The notes below the pieces were generated by a model, which saw only the letters and a list, made by a program, of their open reading frames with translations, did not search any database and was not told the origin of the DNA. This document shows, piece by piece, positions 6,829 through 8,044 of a DNA stretch of 8,044 nucleotides; within the stretch, counting starts at the first letter, position 1; the number at the start of each line of letters is the position of its first letter. The position numbers and the translations under genes are program-made. The DNA is from Chromobacteriaceae bacterium (GTDB lineage Bacteria > Pseudomonadota > Gammaproteobacteria > Burkholderiales > Aquaspirillaceae), in the NCBI GenBank assembly GCA_030151505.1, contig JASLDQ010000021.1, positions 1-8,044 on the forward strand. Direction: 5' to 3'.

Positions 6829-6857
6829 ATTGTACCAGCGCCCCGTCCGCTTATGAA
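6829..6857 (-). promoter_or_regulatory. Promoter of the 115-aa gene–ygfX–folC–purF operon
   Basis: On the minus strand: TTCATA (6852-6857, 4 of 6 matches to TTGACA), 17 bases, then TGG-TACAAT (6829-6837), an extended -10 with 5 of 6 matches to TATAAT. Transcription would start near 6821, giving a leader of about 90 nt that contains the hairpin at 6785-6810. This is the only good sigma-70-like promoter seen upstream of the operon. Confidence 0.65.
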
Positions 6858-6894
6858 CCGCAATACCGCCATGGTCGGGCCGGGCGGGGGGCGG

Positions 6895-6903
6895 TGCTAC
6901 AAT
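6895..6903 (+). promoter_or_regulatory. Extended -10 promoter of uup
   Basis: TGC-TACAAT (TACAAT at 6898-6903) fits the extended -10 pattern and carries the same hexamer as the divergent minus-strand promoter. No good -35 is visible in the G-rich stretch before it (6877-6893). Transcription would start near 6910, leaving a short leader of about 27 nt before the ATG at 6937. Confidence 0.55.
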
Positions 6904-6936
6904 GCCGGCCATCCAACCTTGCCGTACTGCCACCCC

Positions 6937-8044
6937 ATGCCATTGCTTACCGTCGAAAAAGCCTGCCTCGCCTTTGGTCACGTCGCCCTGCTCGATCAGG
7001 TCGATTTCTCGCTCGAGCCGGGCGAAACCGTCGGCCTGATCGGCCGCAACGGCGCGGGCAAGTCCTCGCTGCTCAAGGCCATCGCCGGCGGCGTCAAGCT
7101 CGACGACGGCCGCATCATCCAGCAAAACGACACCCGCGTGGCCTTCGTGCCGCAGGAGCCGGCGCTCGACCCGGAGCACACCGTGTTCGAAGCGGTGGCC
7201 GAGGGGCTGGGCGACCTGAAAGACCTGCTGACCGCCTACCACCGCACCGTCCACGCGCTGACCCTGCCCGACGCCGACCACGACGCGCTGCTCGACCAGA
7301 TGCAGTCCATCCAGACCGAGCTGGAAGCCAAGAACGGCTGGCAGCTCGAGCACCAGATCGAAACCACCCTGTCGCACCTGAACCTGTCGCCCGACGTGAA
7401 GATCGGCGCGCTGTCCGGCGGCTGGAAAAAGCGGGTGGCGCTGGCGCGCGCGCTGGCGGCCCAGCCGGACGTGCTGCTCTTGGACGAGCCGACCAACCAT
7501 CTGGACGTGGCCGCGATCGAGTGGCTGGAAGGGCTGATCAAGGGCTTCAGCGGCAGCGTGCTGCTGATCACCCACGACCGCCGCTTCCTCGACAACGTCG
7601 CCACCCGCATCATCGAACTCGACCGCGGCATCCTGCGCAGCTACCCCGGCAGCTTCAGCGCCTACCAGACCAAGAAGGCCGAACAGCTGGCGGTGGAAGA
7701 GGAGCAGAACCGCAAGTTCGACCGCTTCCACGCGCAGGAAGAAGTGTGGATCCGCAAGGGCATCGAGGCCCGCCGCACCCGCAACGAAGGCCGCGTGCGG
7801 CGACTGGAGCAATTGCGGCGCGAGCGCGCGGCCCGGCGCGAACGGGTCGGCGCGGTCAACTTCCAGCTCGATGCCGGCGAGCGCTCCGGCAAGCTGGTGG
7901 CCGAACTGGAACACGTCGGCAAGGGCGACGACGGCCGCGGGCTGGTGCGCGACTTCACCACCCGGATCCTGCGCGGCGACAAACTCGGCCTGCTCGGCCC
8001 CAACGGCATCGGCAAGACCACCCGGCTGAAACTGATCCTCGGCG
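6937..8044 (+). CDS. uup: ABC-F family ATPase Uup (N-terminal 369 residues)
   Basis: Soluble tandem-ATPase protein of the ABC-F class, cut by the right edge; the full protein is about 630 aa. Uup is known to bind DNA and ribosomes and to limit precise transposon excision; it has no membrane domain. First nucleotide-binding domain: Walker A GRNGAGKS (36-43), Q-loop FVPQEP, signature LSGGWKKR (159-166), Walker B VLLLDEPTNHLD (179-190) and H-loop ITHDRRF (211-217). The inter-domain linker has the typical Uup sequence EEVWIRKGIEARRTRNEGRVRRL (268-290), which separates it from EttA, YheS and RbbA. The second domain starts around 323 and reaches its Walker A GPNGIGKTT (354-362). The next residue is Arg (363), where I expect Leu. 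The ATG at 6937 has no clear ribosome site; no better in-frame start exists. It is divergent from the folC–purF operon. Confidence 0.95.
   Translation, partial: MPLLTVEKACLAFGHVALLDQVDFSLEPGETVGLIGRNGAGKSSLLKAIAGGVKLDDGRIIQQNDTRVAFVPQEPALDPEHTVFEAVAEGLGDLKDLLTAYHRTVHALTLPDADHDALLDQMQSIQTELEAKNGWQLEHQIETTLSHLNLSPDVKIGALSGGWKKRVALARALAAQPDVLLLDEPTNHLDVAAIEWLEGLIKGFSGSVLLITHDRRFLDNVATRIIELDRGILRSYPGSFSAYQTKKAEQLAVEEEQNRKFDRFHAQEEVWIRKGIEARRTRNEGRVRRLEQLRRERAARRERVGAVNFQLDAGERSGKLVAELEHVGKGDDGRGLVRDFTTRILRGDKLGLLGPNGIGKTTRLKLILG

Noticed and set aside
6877..6893. G-rich run in the divergent region as a possible G-quadruplex
   Set aside because: The G-runs are uneven (GGG, GGG, GGGGGG, GG) and lie in a GC-rich genome; nothing beyond composition supports a structured element.
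6601..7914. A 437-codon minus-strand open frame over the start of uup and the divergent promoters
   Set aside because: It runs through the intergenic hairpin and into the acidic-protein gene in another frame, and shows only low-complexity Val/Gly/Gln/His sequence. Uup on the other strand has every ABC-F motif.

Overview
The window looks like an ordinary chromosomal housekeeping region of a GC-rich proteobacterium. The folC–SPOR/DedD-like–cvpA–purF order, the NodI-type ATPase and the protein sequences suggest a betaproteobacterium, possibly of the Neisseriales. I inferred that from memory of protein families, not from a database search. No tRNA, rRNA, CRISPR array, insertion sequence, attachment site or prophage gene is visible.

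Layout: almost everything left of about 6.8 kb is on the minus strand. Reading in the direction of transcription from 6730 downwards: a 115-aa acidic protein of unknown function; a YgfX-like small membrane protein; folC (folate polyglutamylation); an inner-membrane SPOR-domain protein (DedD-like, cell-division type); cvpA; and purF (first committed step of purine synthesis). Three of the five junctions are 4-base ATGA stop/start overlaps and the other gaps are 21 and 48 bases, so this is very likely one operon. A clear intrinsic terminator (1546-1579) ends it just after purF. A NodI/DrrA-type ABC ATPase with no permease gene beside it follows (563-1459), then the N-terminal third of pmbA/tldE, which runs off the left edge. 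On the plus strand a single gene, the ABC-F ATPase uup, starts at 6937 and runs off the right edge.

The 206-base divergent region (6731-6936) holds two back-to-back extended -10 promoters that share the hexamer TACAAT, plus a perfect 10-bp terminator-like hairpin that would lie in the first 40 nt of the operon's leader RNA.

I found no convincing undescribed multi-gene system. The points most worth a second look are the acidic-protein/YgfX-like pair placed at the head of a folC operon, the leader hairpin, and the permease-less NodI-like ATPase between purF and pmbA. Very long open frames antisense to the real genes occur here but look like codon-bias artefacts.
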